Shown piece after piece: positions 11,701 through 23,600 of a stretch of DNA of 64,000 nucleotides; position 1 is the stretch's first letter; each line of letters starts with the position of its first letter. The notes beneath the pieces are model-generated. The model did not search any database. It had not been told where the DNA came from and saw only the letters and a program-made list of their open reading frames with translations. The stretch spans positions 11,616,673 through 11,680,672 of the forward strand of contig NC_088653.1 in assembly GCF_964019385.1 (NCBI RefSeq), in the 5' to 3' direction. The position numbers were made by a program, and so were the translations under genes. Source of the stretch: Sycon ciliatum (Eukaryota > Porifera > Calcarea > Leucosolenida > Sycettidae).

Positions 11701-14700
11701 CCAAAGAGGGGAAGGCAAGCGCAACGAAAACGAGCAAAAGCTACAGTCCCAACGGAACAAAGAATGTCGATTGTTACTGGACGATGACGAGACCAAGAGC
11801 CTTCCAAGTTGGAAGGCTGTCGGTTAGCGCTACGGAGATGTGTTGAAGCTAGGTGTCAGGACGTCGAATTTTTCAGTACTCTGTCAGTTTTGTGCCTAGT
11901 TATTGCACTTTCTGACTGTATATAGTATCATGTTACAGTGATGGAGAGTTACTCTTAACTCGTATCCATATGTCTTTTTCTCTTCCACATTTATTTATGG
12001 CTCAACATCCGAGTTTCAAATTATTATTATTATTATTATACGCATTCCCGCGGCAGCGTCAACCAAGCAGTTATGCTTGATCCACACGTTCGCTTATGCT
12101 GGACATTGAAACAAAGCAGATGTAGACAGCTCCTAGAGAATGGGGCTCTACAAAACCAATGATCGAAGTTAGTCCTTCAGTAACATGGAGCGTCATAAAA
12201 TTGGTCTCATTGGAAAAATGTCATCACTATTGTCTCCTCATGTAGCATCATGGTCAATGGGTGGCCAGATAATTATACGTATGAGGTTCAGTTGCCAGAT
12301 AATTATTAAAAGATTCAAATAGTAATATTATTTATAGAATGGTTGTTATGAGTTTATAAGGGTGCCATGGCTGTTTCTACTCGTGACGAGGGTGTGCACA
12401 AACACTCTTCACCAGCGCGTTCCATGCTGGACGGTCCACAGCAATCCGCTCCAGACGGCGCAAGTCCTCAACACTCCGCAGGTGCCCATTGTTCGACTGG
12501 GACAGATCGGTGTGGAGCTTTATTGGTAGTGTCACCCTCGGCCTCCCACGGTACCTCCCCTCGGGTGCCTGAAAGTATTGCTCCATGCTCAATCGTGCTG
12601 GCGTGTCCTTACCCAGGCGAAGCACATGCCCGAATAGACTCCAGCGTGAATTTCGGATCAAGTCCGACACCGGCTCCACTCCACATCGGGCATACAACGC
12701 CAAATTACTAATCTTCTGTGGCCATGTGATGCCGAGAAGTGACCTGAGTTGCCTTCTATGGAAAGCGTCCAGAGAGCGTTCGCTAGCAACCGTCAGGCCC
12801 CAGGTGCCTGAATTATAGAGAAGTATCGGCATGATAAAGGCGCAGTACAACCTCATACGCAGAGGCTCTCGGATCAGTCCTCGGCGCTTCCAAAGAGACC
12901 ACATGGATCGGAAGGCAGCCTCGGCCAATTGCCTGCGACGTGTCACATCCTCAATGTCGCCCAGGAGTGAGCCCAGCTTTCGGGATGTCCTCCAGCGCTC
13001 GTCAATTCTGTCTACAGATCGACCCAGCTCTGTCCACTCAGTTTTGGTGTTGTTGACTCTCAGGGCCCACTGCCCGAGAGTGTGGTCTATGACCGGTTCG
13101 AGCTCTGTGAGCCATTGACGACTAAGGTTTATGAAATCGGTGTCATCTGCGTAGACAAGCTCAAATGGAATGTTGATGCTTTGATCCATTGGCGGTCTGT
13201 TTCGTGCCACCTGGGTGCTCCTCAGATCTCTCAGTGCTGCCTCTAAGTATATAACAAACAACACCGGGGAGAGAGAATCACCCTGCGGGGTGCCAATTGT
13301 AGTTTCAAGGGACTCTGATACTGCCCTGCCGATGCGTACCTGCAGAGTTGTGTTGGTCAACAGCACTCTAACCAGCCGAACATCATCCTCCATCAGGAAA
13401 GACTCAAGAACTGTCAACAGTTTGTCACGACGTATACAGTCGAATGCTTTGGACATGTCGATTCCAAGAATGGTCATTTCCTGCCGATAATGCTGACATG
13501 TTGCTGCAAACCATCTGTGGCTCCAAACAAGGTCCGCTGTAGATCGGCCTGCTCTGAAACCACTCTGCGTCGGAGACAAGTACTCACCGACTTTCGACGA
13601 TATTCTTCGCAATGTAATAATGGAGAGCGTTTTGCGTAATGACATAAGGAGGACAATAGGGCGCAGATTTCCAGGTGGTCCAACCGTCTTTCCTGGTTTC
13701 TGCAACGGTACCAGTGTGCCACATCCCAGGTCAAGGTGCTGGTGAGTTGTGAACATGCTGTTGAACAGACAGGCAATGTGAGGTGCTAGGTTTTCTCTTC
13801 CATATTTCAAGAGTTCGCCTGGGACTCCATCTGGGCCCGGGGATCTTCCATTATTCAGTTTTTTCAGCGCATTGGAGACCTCAGCAGATGAGATTTGTCT
13901 TTGGAGGCTTCTTGGGCGACCGGTGAATGGCTCGACGCCTGCATCCACATTCCCACGAAACTGGTCATGGAAGTGGCTCCGGACAGTAGATGCCGCCTCC
14001 TGGTCATCGGCTATGAAGCGACCCTTCTGGTCATGTACAATGGGCTTTCGGCTTGGCTTTCTGGTCATCAGCTGGACTGCTTTGAACATCCGTGCTCCAT
14101 TCTTCAACCTCTCGACTTCCGCTGCTCTCTCTTGCATAATTTTCTCTGCATTGTCTCGGCATTTTGTTCTTATAGCGTGAAGGATTCTGTTTCGTTTCGT
14201 CTTGAGAGATGCTTTGGTGTCAGGGTTGTTAGTGCTACCAATGCTGATCCGCAGTGATCTCTGTTCCAGGGACAGCAGCTCAATTTCTTGATCCGGTGCT
14301 TTGCGACGAGTTTTCTGCTGGACTGTGCCAAGGACATCACCTGCTGCACTCCTGACCACTTCCATAAGCCTCCGGGATCTTTCCTGCAGGCCGGTATTGC
14401 CTTGGACCTGATCGGCAGCTAGCAGCTCACTGGCCAACTTCTCAGCATATTCCTCTTGGACTTGTCCTTCGGCTAGTTTGAATGTGTTGAACTTAGGCGC
14501 CTGCAGATCATCTTTCTTCTTCTGTCCAAATATTCCATATAGCCTCTGCAGGTCCAACCGCGCAACAACGAGCCTGTGGTCAGACGAGAGGGTGCATCCA
14601 CCATAGCTACGACTGTCAAGGAGAAGCCGCCTCTGGGTAGATTTACACAGCACGTAATCTATTTGGTTATACACAGGAACAGTAGCTCCACTGGCTCCAT

Positions 14701-17700
14701 CCCTGCGATGTCCTGTCCAAGTAGTCACATGCCGTGCATTATGCTGAAAGGCAGTGTTACAGATGAACAAGTCACTAGCATGGCAAAAGTCTATCAGGCT
14801 TTGGCCACTCAGGTTCCTTTTCCCTCTACCATGCTTCCCACAACATGTTTCTCTTGCATCCGACTTTTTCCCAACCTTAGCATTGAAGTCTCCAGCGAAG
14901 AGGACGATAGCTGACAATTTTATTTGATTATATGCACTATTCAAGTCGGAATAGAATTTGTCCAATTCATCAGCGTCGCGGGCAACTAACGAAGACGTTG
15001 GTGCGTACACATTGATAATGGCAAGAGTGGATGCCTTGGTGCCTCCATTGCCCGCCCGTGAAGGCAGGTTGATAGTCAGCACAGCCACTCGGTCCGACAA
15101 GCTCCAATATTTCTGAATTTGCGACGATAACGAAGACGACACAACAAATGCAAGCCCATAGTGGCGACATTGAGGTGCCAGGGCGATAAGTCGATAGCCG
15201 TCCTTCTCAGTGTCAAGGCTGCCAGTCAGCTTTGTTTCCTGAAGACAACACAAGTCGACACGATAGCTTTTTAGGTCGCGTCGCAAAGCGTCCTGACGGA
15301 AATTTGAGTTCAGCCCGCGGACGTTGAAGCTGCCTACGGCAAACGGCCTGCGCTTCGGCTTTCTTCCGCCCATTCCCAGTATCCTAGCCAGTCGTCATGT
15401 CCAATAAATACAGAACTCTCCCGCTCCAAAGTAGAGGAGCAGGAGAGAGAGAGAACGCAACTTCCCTCAACCTGTCGAAGGCTATACCGGGCCGTAACTT
15501 GAGCGAGGGTGCTGAGCATGCGTATGTGTTGTGGGGCATATTGGTATTTTATGGAGTGGGCAAGAGGGGTGAGCTTCACTTTGCGGCGAGAGAACATTGT
15601 CGGCCATTTGAGCCGTTGTTGCTGTTGTTGTTGTTTCAAATCGTTATCCTCACGATAGCCAGTTGCCAATAAGGGGCCATCCGTAAACATAGATATTTAT
15701 TTAGAAACGAAAACTAGCCGTTTAGGGGGAGGGGGTTGAGCGCCTGTTCGTTTCTCGAAAAGTATTCGATGTACATTTTGCATGTGTGAGCATGTCCAGA
15801 AAAAAGACCAAAAATATCGGTACAGTCGTCCCTCTCTAATCCGTCACCTTTTGCAACGGCATTTTCTGCTGGATAAACAAGGGTGCTGGATTATCAAATC
15901 CTGCCCTCCAACCCTGGCCACATGTTATCATACATGTTTGTGTCGTACGTCAAAATGCAGGGATTTTCTGTGTCAAACCAAGTACTTTGTGGAATGCATG
16001 TCTATAACATACACTTGGGAGTATCCTATGCACTGGCATAGGATATTCCCAAGTGTATGTTGCATGTGTTGTGTATGTTACAATGGTCCCTGACAGTATG
16101 CGATGTACAACTGCTGGATTAGAAAATCGAATTGTGTACAGTTTGAGTGATTTGTTGTAGAAAATCGCTGCTGGAGGCGGAATTCAAGTGCCGGATTAAA
16201 GCGTAGAAAATGAACTGAAAAAATCCGTTTCGCCAGAAAGTGTGCTGGTTTGCAAGGGTGCTGGATAAACAAGTGCCTGATTAGAGAGGTATTATGATCA
16301 CACCAGAGCAGTTCAGGACAAGACAAAAGGGGAACTGTTGACTTCAAGATCAAAGCTAGAACGCCGAACTAGAACGACATGGAAGCTCAGCAGCACAACG
16401 GAAATGCATGCGCGGCTGATACAAACTTAGAGTAGAGGAGTAGAAAGATAATGATCTATCACGCGAGGTAGCTCACTAGTACGGATATCACAAGAAGGAC
16501 AACTGTACTATGTACCATATGTGTTTGTTTCTCAGGGAAGGGGGGGGGGGAGGGGGGTTGAAGAGAAATGACTAGTTTTCGTGTGGCGGGGTTTGCAGCT
16601 CTTTATAAAAATGCTTTGCTTCACGGAAACGTATTTCATTGCGAAGAGCTGCGCTTCGGTCCTCTGAGCTGTGCTGAGGAGCTCTAACAGAGCGAAACAG
16701 TTGCTGTCCACAGATTTGAGTATTATGCTCCCTAGCAGTAAGCAATGTCGTTAGGTTGAGCACTCTTGCCTTAGCGCGAACCCTTGCCGCTCGCCTTGTG
16801 CAACGCTCACTGCTCATGGAGCATTTCGAGTACTCTTGGCGGGGTTTGCAGCTCATTATAAAAATGCTTTGCTTCACGGAAACGTATTTCATTGCAAAGA
16901 GCTGCGCTTCGGTCCTCTGAGCTGTGCTGAGGAGCTCTAACAGAGCGAAACAGTTGCTGTCCACAGATTTGAGTAGTTTTCGTTTCTAAATAAATATCGG
17001 TATTTACGGAAGGCCCGTAAGAGATAATAGTGTGAGAGAGGAGAAATAGTGAGGAAGAATTGGCCGGGACTAATGACTGCTTTTAAACTTAAGTGTACGG
17101 GCAGGGGTGCTCGCTACACGAGCATGCAGAGGGGTTGTCGCTACACGAGCATGCAGAGTGGTGGAACAGCAGAGATATCTGGGATTTGAAGAGAGTACGC
17201 GGAGGGATTTCGCGAAGCTGGGCAGACAAACAATTTTAAAAAGTAATGGAGGGCCTTGTAGAGGGGACAATGGCCTTGTAGAGGGGAGAATGGCCTTGTA
17301 GAGGGGACAATGGCCTTGTAGAGGGGAGAATGGCCTTGTAGAGGGGACAATGGCCTTGTAGAGGGGAGAATGGCCTTGTAGAGGGGAGAATGGAGACAGC
17401 GATCAGTCCTCGGAGTTGGCGAGTGCCAGGTACGAGAGCGACGTAAACTACTGTAATTTCACAAATTTTCGGTGTACTTTTATTTTCGGTACTTTCGGTG
17501 CGTCTGTTTCACACCTAAAATTTCAACACACCGAACAAACACTAACACACATAATCCAATAGGGAACTGCTTCTCTGTACCGAAATTTCTGTTCGCCTAC
17601 CCTAGCCTGTTGCCCTCATACCGAAAATATCGAGCACCGAAAATTTCTGAAATTAGATTATATGAGGGTGGCACGCTCCGAGCGATATGCAGCGAGAGTG

Positions 17701-20597
17701 TACACCGTATGTGGTGGGGCACACTTGTGGAGCAGAGAATGTGCGACGAGTATATAGTAAAAGCTGGTGTAAGCGCCCTCTGGCCTTAGCGACCACCTGC
17801 TCTTAGCGACCGTTTTTCCATGCGCGGACAGTTCTACACAGACACTGTGGAACCACCTGGCTTTAACGACCGCTTAAACCAGGTTTTACCATACAGTGCA
17901 ACCCGTCTAAGGCGACCACTCAAGGGACGAGAAAAAGTGGTCGCCGTGGCCAGGTGGTCTTCTTATCCAGGTTCAGTGGGTCACGTGACAATATCCACAT
18001 GTGATGCATCATTTTTGATCAGTGCATCACAGTGCACACGCCTATGCTACTCTAGCACGACTCGTGTGCCTGGGGTCCTCAGACCTGTCAAGTGTCGTGC
18101 GTGCACCATGCACATCTACACTTCCTGCACTGATGTGTAGATCTACCACGCATGATTGTGCGCCATGCAGACTACTATGCAATGCATACATTGACATGAT
18201 TGTACTAGCCCTGTGCAACGCGGTCGCGGGTGGGTGGTCGTCGGTCGTGTTGAGCGAGTGGTCGCCTTATCCGAGCTGTTTTGAATGTGAGTGCGTCCGT
18301 GACAAGGAAACGTGGTCGCCATATCCGAGTGGTCGCCATATCCTAGTGGTCGCCATATCCGAGTGGTCGCCACATCCGAGTGGTCGCCACATCCGAGTGG
18401 TCGCCACATCCGAGTGGTCGCCAGATCCGAGTGGTCGCCAGATCCGAGTGGTCGCCACATCCGAGTGGTCCCCATATCCGAGTGGTCGCCATATCCGAGT
18501 GGTCGCCACATCCGAGTGGTCGCCATATCCGAGTGGTCGCCACATCCGAGTGGTCGCCACATCCGAGTGGTCGCCACATCCGAGTGGTCGCCACATCCGA
18601 GGGGTCGCCACATCCGAGTGGTCGCCACATCCGAGTGGTCGCCGTATCCGAGTGGTCGCCATATCCGAGTGGTCGCCACATCCGAGTGGTCGCCATATCC
18701 GAGTGGTCGCCACATCCGAGTGGTCGCCATATCCGAGTGGTCGCCACATCCGAGTGGTCGCCACATCCGAGTGGTCGCCACATCCGAGTGGTCCCCATAT
18801 CCGAGTGGTCGCCATATCCGAGTGGTCGTGAAAAGTAATGTGAAAAGTAATGTGAAAAGTAATGTGAAAAGTTATGTGAAAAGTTATGTGAAAAGTAATG
18901 TTGGCCGTTTGATGCAATGCAAAATGTGGGAGTGTTCTAAGTGTGTGTAAAGGGGAAGGTAGATACCCATTCTGGCGGCTTTCCGCTGGAGTCGTTCTAG
19001 GCTGTCAAAGAAAATGTGTGACAACGGTGTGTGAGAGCATTGCTCGCATATGAGAATATAGGTAGTATGTATTATCTGATAGATGTGAGATAAAGAATCA
19101 TTGGTGAGTGTAGACCTTAGTCTAAAAAGAATATTGAAAGACTTGAGTGATTTTTGACTATGTGTTCAACATGCTCCGTCCAACGGAGGTCATGTTGAAA
19201 GATTATTCCGAGGAGTTTGTGTTTTTGTGCTACGGTAAGCGGGCTATTCCTGAGGGTGATCTGGGGTAGTTGTTCAGGGGAGCGGTTCAAGCCAGTCTCC
19301 AGCTGCTGTTACACTCTGTAAGTTTCGGGTGCAGTCTTGAAGAGTTCCCGCTAAGGAAATCAGAGCGGTGTCGTCTGCAAATTGGCTACAGATTGTGCCA
19401 GGATTCTCACATGCATGTGGAAGGTCTATGGCCCATAGTATGGGGTAGACGAGGAATAGAAACAGCACAAGACAAGGGTGTCGGAACCGCACCGGCCGGG
19501 GCGGCCCACTTTTTCGGCTGTTTTTTTTTTTTTTTTAGCACACTGCAGCAAAGCGCGATGATCTCAGCGCAAACGTGGCAAATCCTTGTCCCCGATTGTG
19601 GTTTGTTGCAAAATCAAAAGTCCATGTAAACTGAAATGGCACCAAATGCTTGCAATTGGCTTCAATTTTTGTTTTTTTTTCCCGGGGGAGTGTAATGTTT
19701 GTCCCCGATTGTAGCATCTTCTTGGTTTTTTGCAGAATCAAAGTCTTTCATTGTAGTTACCGTACACTGAAACGGCACCAAATGCCCGGAAATGCTTGCA
19801 ATTGGCTTCAATTTTTGAAATTTTTTCCCGGGGGAGGGCCCCGGACCCCCTTCCATGGCCGCCCACCTCCAAAGTCGGTGCGACGCGCCTGCAAGAACAG
19901 ATCCCTAAGGGACGCCGGCAGGGATCCCGAGGAAAGGTGATAGGTCGCCATCCACCTGGACCCTCTGCCGACGCCCCAACAGGTACCGCCGGAACCACTC
20001 CAGTGTGTTACCCCGAACACCATAGTGGGAGCGTTTTGCTTAGAAGACATGCATGCCACGCACGATCGAAGGCCTTGCTGAGATCGAAAAAGCAGGCTGT
20101 GACATGTTTCCCATTGTCTCTCGCAGTGGAGAGGGTATGGAGAAGACGAGCAAGCTGCTGTGCAGTGCCGTCTTTCTCACGGAAACCGGACTGCTGGTTG
20201 GGTAGGTGGAATGTTATTATGCTTGTAGGGGTGCCCATGTAAAAACATTTCCTGGATTTTCGATGCGCTGCTCAAGATAGAGATAGGTCTATAATATGTT
20301 GGTTGTGTCGGGTCACCAGGCTTGGGCACTGGAGTAATGGTGGCATCTTTCCACTCCTGTGGGATTTCTGTTAAGCCGGAGATTTTTCTTGGTGTCAACT
20401 CTGCGAAGGAGTTTTTCTACCTCAGCTTGAGTAGTCGACATTTCTTGAAGGGGACTGAGGATGGCAGGGGTGGTGTTGATGGCTGGAGGTTGCTCATCCG
20501 CATTGGCCACGGACAGCTTGCTCTGTGAAATGAAGAATTCATTGAGGGTAGCGTTTTTTTTGTGCTGGTGTCGTTGCAGGAGTTGCTTGGGTATGCG

Positions 20598-20629
<32 letters not shown>

Positions 20630-23600
20630 GATGTTATTTCTCGACGTCCTCCTCATCTTTGTCGTCGCTGCCCTTGCTGTTGCGGTTGCTGTGTCTATGT
20701 ACATGCACGTGTGTGTAACTCGGTCTGTGCGTAACTCGGTCTGTGCGTAACTCGGTCTGTGCGTAACTTGGTCTGTACGTACCTCAGTCTGTGCGTGTCT
20801 CTGGCTGTGCGTGTCTCTGGCTGTGTGTAACTCGGTCTGCGCGTGTGTCTGGCTGTGCGTGTCTCTGGCTGTGCGTGTCTCTGGCTGTGTGTAACTCGGT
20901 CTGCGCGTGTCTCTGGCTGTGTGTAACTCGGTCTGTGCGTACCTCAGTCTGTGTGTGTCTCTGGCTGCACGTTACTCTGACTATCCGTAATTCAGTCTGT
21001 GTGTACATCTGTCTGCACATGACTCACCGGGGGTCTGTGCGAAACTCCGTCTGTGCATGCATGCACACACATGTGTGTGTAACACTGTGTCGTCTCTGTG
21101 TGTGCCTATGTCTTGCTCTCTGTCCGTGCACGCACAGGAGGCCCACGGCGTGCGGTCGCGCCGCATGACTACCCGTACGACGGCAGCTCGATACGCGGCC
21201 CTCGTTCCGCGGGAGGCTCGCGCACTCCGGCCCAGGGGGTTCTCTCGCGGGGCTTCAACCGCGTCCTCAAGTCGATGGAGAGCATCTCGTCGACGACGGC
21301 GCGGTTCGCCATCATCCAGCGTCACCCGGAACATGCCTGGCCCGGCATGTTTGACAACTGCATCGCTATGGACCCGGCGCCCTGCGTTGGGGGCAGCGAC
21401 ATCGCGCTCAACAAGGGCTGGTGCGACGAGACCGGATACCTGATGTCCAACGGCAGCAATCGCTCGCTGAACAGCAGCTGCAATGTCAGCCCCGTCTCCA
21501 GCTGTCATATGCAGCTGGGCAGTGGTGGCGAGGGAGACGGCGATGACATTTACGACAGCGAGTATCTGACGGTGAAGCGGGCCAACGACTCGCGCCGCTG
21601 CTCCGAGTCCGACAGCGTCCGCTCGTCGATGGACTTCACTAGTGATGTCCTCTACAACTCCATGAGCAGTCAACTGTCGGCGCTGGCACGCTCCTCCTCC
21701 AGTCCGCACACCGGTGCTGCCGAGATCGTGCAGGTAGGCCTGCCAAACGCCGTCTGGAGACCAAGCGGCGGGTGTCCGCCTGGGCATCAGCAGCAGCAGC
21801 GACAGGCTGGAGTATCGCCGTCGGAATCCCTGCAGAGCTGCTCTCTACTTAATGCTGACGGCAGTGCAGCAAGCCCTGATATACAAGCAGATCATCAGAT
21901 GACGTTGCTCCGGCAGCACCAGGACCCGCCACACCACCGCAACATGAGCACGCTGGCGGCACATGACCAGTCGGCACAGTCGAGAATCTCCGCGTCGCAA
22001 TGTCCTCTTTCCTCGCCACCCATGTGCCCGAGGAATTTCCTGCGCGGTTCTGCGAGCGGCGGTTCTGGCGGCGCGGCAGCTTATAATCCAGATCTGGGCA
22101 GCCCGCTGGGTAGCCCGGCGGGCAGCCCGCACGGCAGCCTGCACTCCGACGTGGACACCGGGCCCGGATCGGCACCGTCCCGACCCGCCAGTCCCCGCAC
22201 CAATGAGCAGACTCTGCTCGGCAGTCTGGGCACGCGCTACAGCGGACAGATTCCCCCGCCGCCACCCGGCTCTCCGCCACCACTAGAGCATGCACCGTCG
22301 TCGGGCAGACAGAGTTCAGGCGGCGTCAAGAAGGAGCAGGCCGCAGCCAGGTACTCAGTCGGGCTGGGACGTTGGCCATCGCCAGACAAACACCATCACC
22401 CGCCACCACCACCAGAAGCAGGAGTGCGAAATGAGCAGGCGAATAGCGGCGCCTCCGTCGTGGACAGGGATCAGACGGAGGAAGCCGCCCCAGCGCCACC
22501 CACGAGAACATACTCTCACAAGCGCCGCGCCAACAGGACAACGTCCCATCATGCAAAGACGTTCGGACGACACGCGGACATCGAGGGTGTCGGGGTCAAG
22601 CACAGCCAGTCGCTTGAGAAGACCATACCCCCACCACCACCTTTCAGTCCGCCAGCAGAGAGTGAAGAGGGCGAGCCATACTTGTCGGGTCAGAATGCGA
22701 ACGACCAGCTGCGAAAGAAGGATGGAATGCACGAGAAATCCACTGACGGCCATTCCATAGCTTGGAACACTTTGTCGAGTGCGGCGGCAACGACGAGTGA
22801 CATCGGCGGTGCCACTTCCGCAGTGATGGCAGTCGATGAAGACGACTACGGCATGCTGTACAGCACCAGCGAGCTGGTGGGTATGGGATTCACGGACAAA
22901 GCACCGCCGCCGCCACCGTTGATGCAACCTATCGGCGGTGGCGGTGGAAAGCATGCTCCGCTGCCACCACCGCCGCTGCCACCTGCCTCCTATCCGACAG
23001 CACGTCAGCAGGACAGCCTGGGCTCGGGAAAGAGTGCCGCGAGCGCTGCTGGCTTGGCGAGAATCAGCCTGCCCGGTGCAGTCGGCGAGAGTGCTTCGGC
23101 TGTCCACGGCAGCATGGCGGCAGTCCTGCCCGACGACGACGACGAGGAGGGCGTGTACGGCATGCTGTATGGCACGGCCGTTGAGCCAGCGCCCACGGCC
23201 AAGGCGAGGCGCGCCGAACTACGCAGCACCTTCTCGGTCGCCGAGACGTTCGGCAGCAGTAGTACGAAACTACCGAGTACCGGTGGCTGCGGGGCAGACG
23301 CAGAGCGCTGTTACCCGCACACGGCCGCTGCTGGCGCCAGTGTTCCCCCTACTTCGTCGCCATCTCTCTCACCGCTGAGGATGGGTGGTGGTGATTTCGA
23401 CAGCGGTGGTGGTGGCGGCGAAGACCATTACAATATCTTAAATCGAGATCCCCCCGCTGGCAAGGCCGGTGCCAACAGACCCCCACTCTCACCACCCCCA
23501 CCGTCCGCCCACGCCAGAGTACATCCTTCGCCACCGCCAGTAGCCAGGGCCAGTCGAGCATTCTTCCCCGGTGGCCATGCGTCGTCCCCGACGAAGGTGA

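Larger units (their letters stand above)
10691..15472 (-). mobile_element. Full-length RTE-like LINE with nested foldback
   Basis: This minus-strand element has its 5' end at 15472, a single ORF at 15373-12377, a 3' UTR, and an (AAT)n tail adjoining 10691. TGTCGAAGGCTAT at 10680-10692 is repeated at 15473-15485, a target duplication of up to 13 bp within LINE-A. LINE-A at about 43380 has this site only once. A foldback element (10712-11991) interrupts the 3' end. It appears to be a young insertion. Confidence 0.85.
9185..15613 (-). mobile_element. LINE-A copy 1, split by two later insertions
   Basis: The minus-strand 3' end and (AAC)n tail lie at about 9185-9297. The body resumes at 10407-10692 and again at 15473-15613, where it is 5' truncated. 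The pieces are collinear with the LINE-A copy at 43083-44357. Insertions are the TA-type element (9298-10404) and the RTE-like LINE (10693-15472). Remnant coding sequence reads [20 protein letters not shown] on the minus strand. It occupies the first half of the receptor's last intron. Confidence 0.8.
15673..17017. mobile_element. Harbinger-like non-autonomous element, TAA target duplication
   Basis: TIRs of about 45 bp share CCGTAAA, GATATTTATTTAGAAACG and AAAACTAG, with outer ends GGGGCC/CGGGCC. LINE-B normally reads GCCAATAAGAGATAAT (44435-44455); here it is CCAATAA-element-TAAGAGATAAT, so TAA is duplicated. A 3-bp TWA duplication with G-rich TIRs fits PIF/Harbinger (inference). No transposase is present. 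A Tigger-like MITE and a tandem duplication are inside. Confidence 0.75.
15613..20600 (-). mobile_element. LINE-B copy 1, heavily interrupted
   Basis: This minus-strand copy starts with an (AAC)n tail at about 15613-15640. It resumes at 17021-17453, 17656-17762, 18900-19475 and 19890-20600. Order and sequence match the LINE-B copy at 44358-45439 plus 61611-63986. RT fragments are readable on the minus strand: F-A-D-D-T-A-L-I-S near 19360 and [10 protein letters not shown] near 20080. Because it lacks the palindromic element, position 19114-19119 shows the unoccupied target ACCTTA. Likewise 19049-19060 shows the site before SINE insertion. Confidence 0.8.

Noticed and set aside
18022-18950. 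ORFs of 150-269 codons with [17 protein letters not shown]-type repeats on both strands
   Set aside because: They arise from a 17-bp satellite lacking stops in several frames.
22290-23107. ORFs overlapping the receptor tail in other frames and strands (e.g. minus 22355-23107)
   Set aside because: GC-rich shadow frames of the well-supported + strand exon; no domain signatures.
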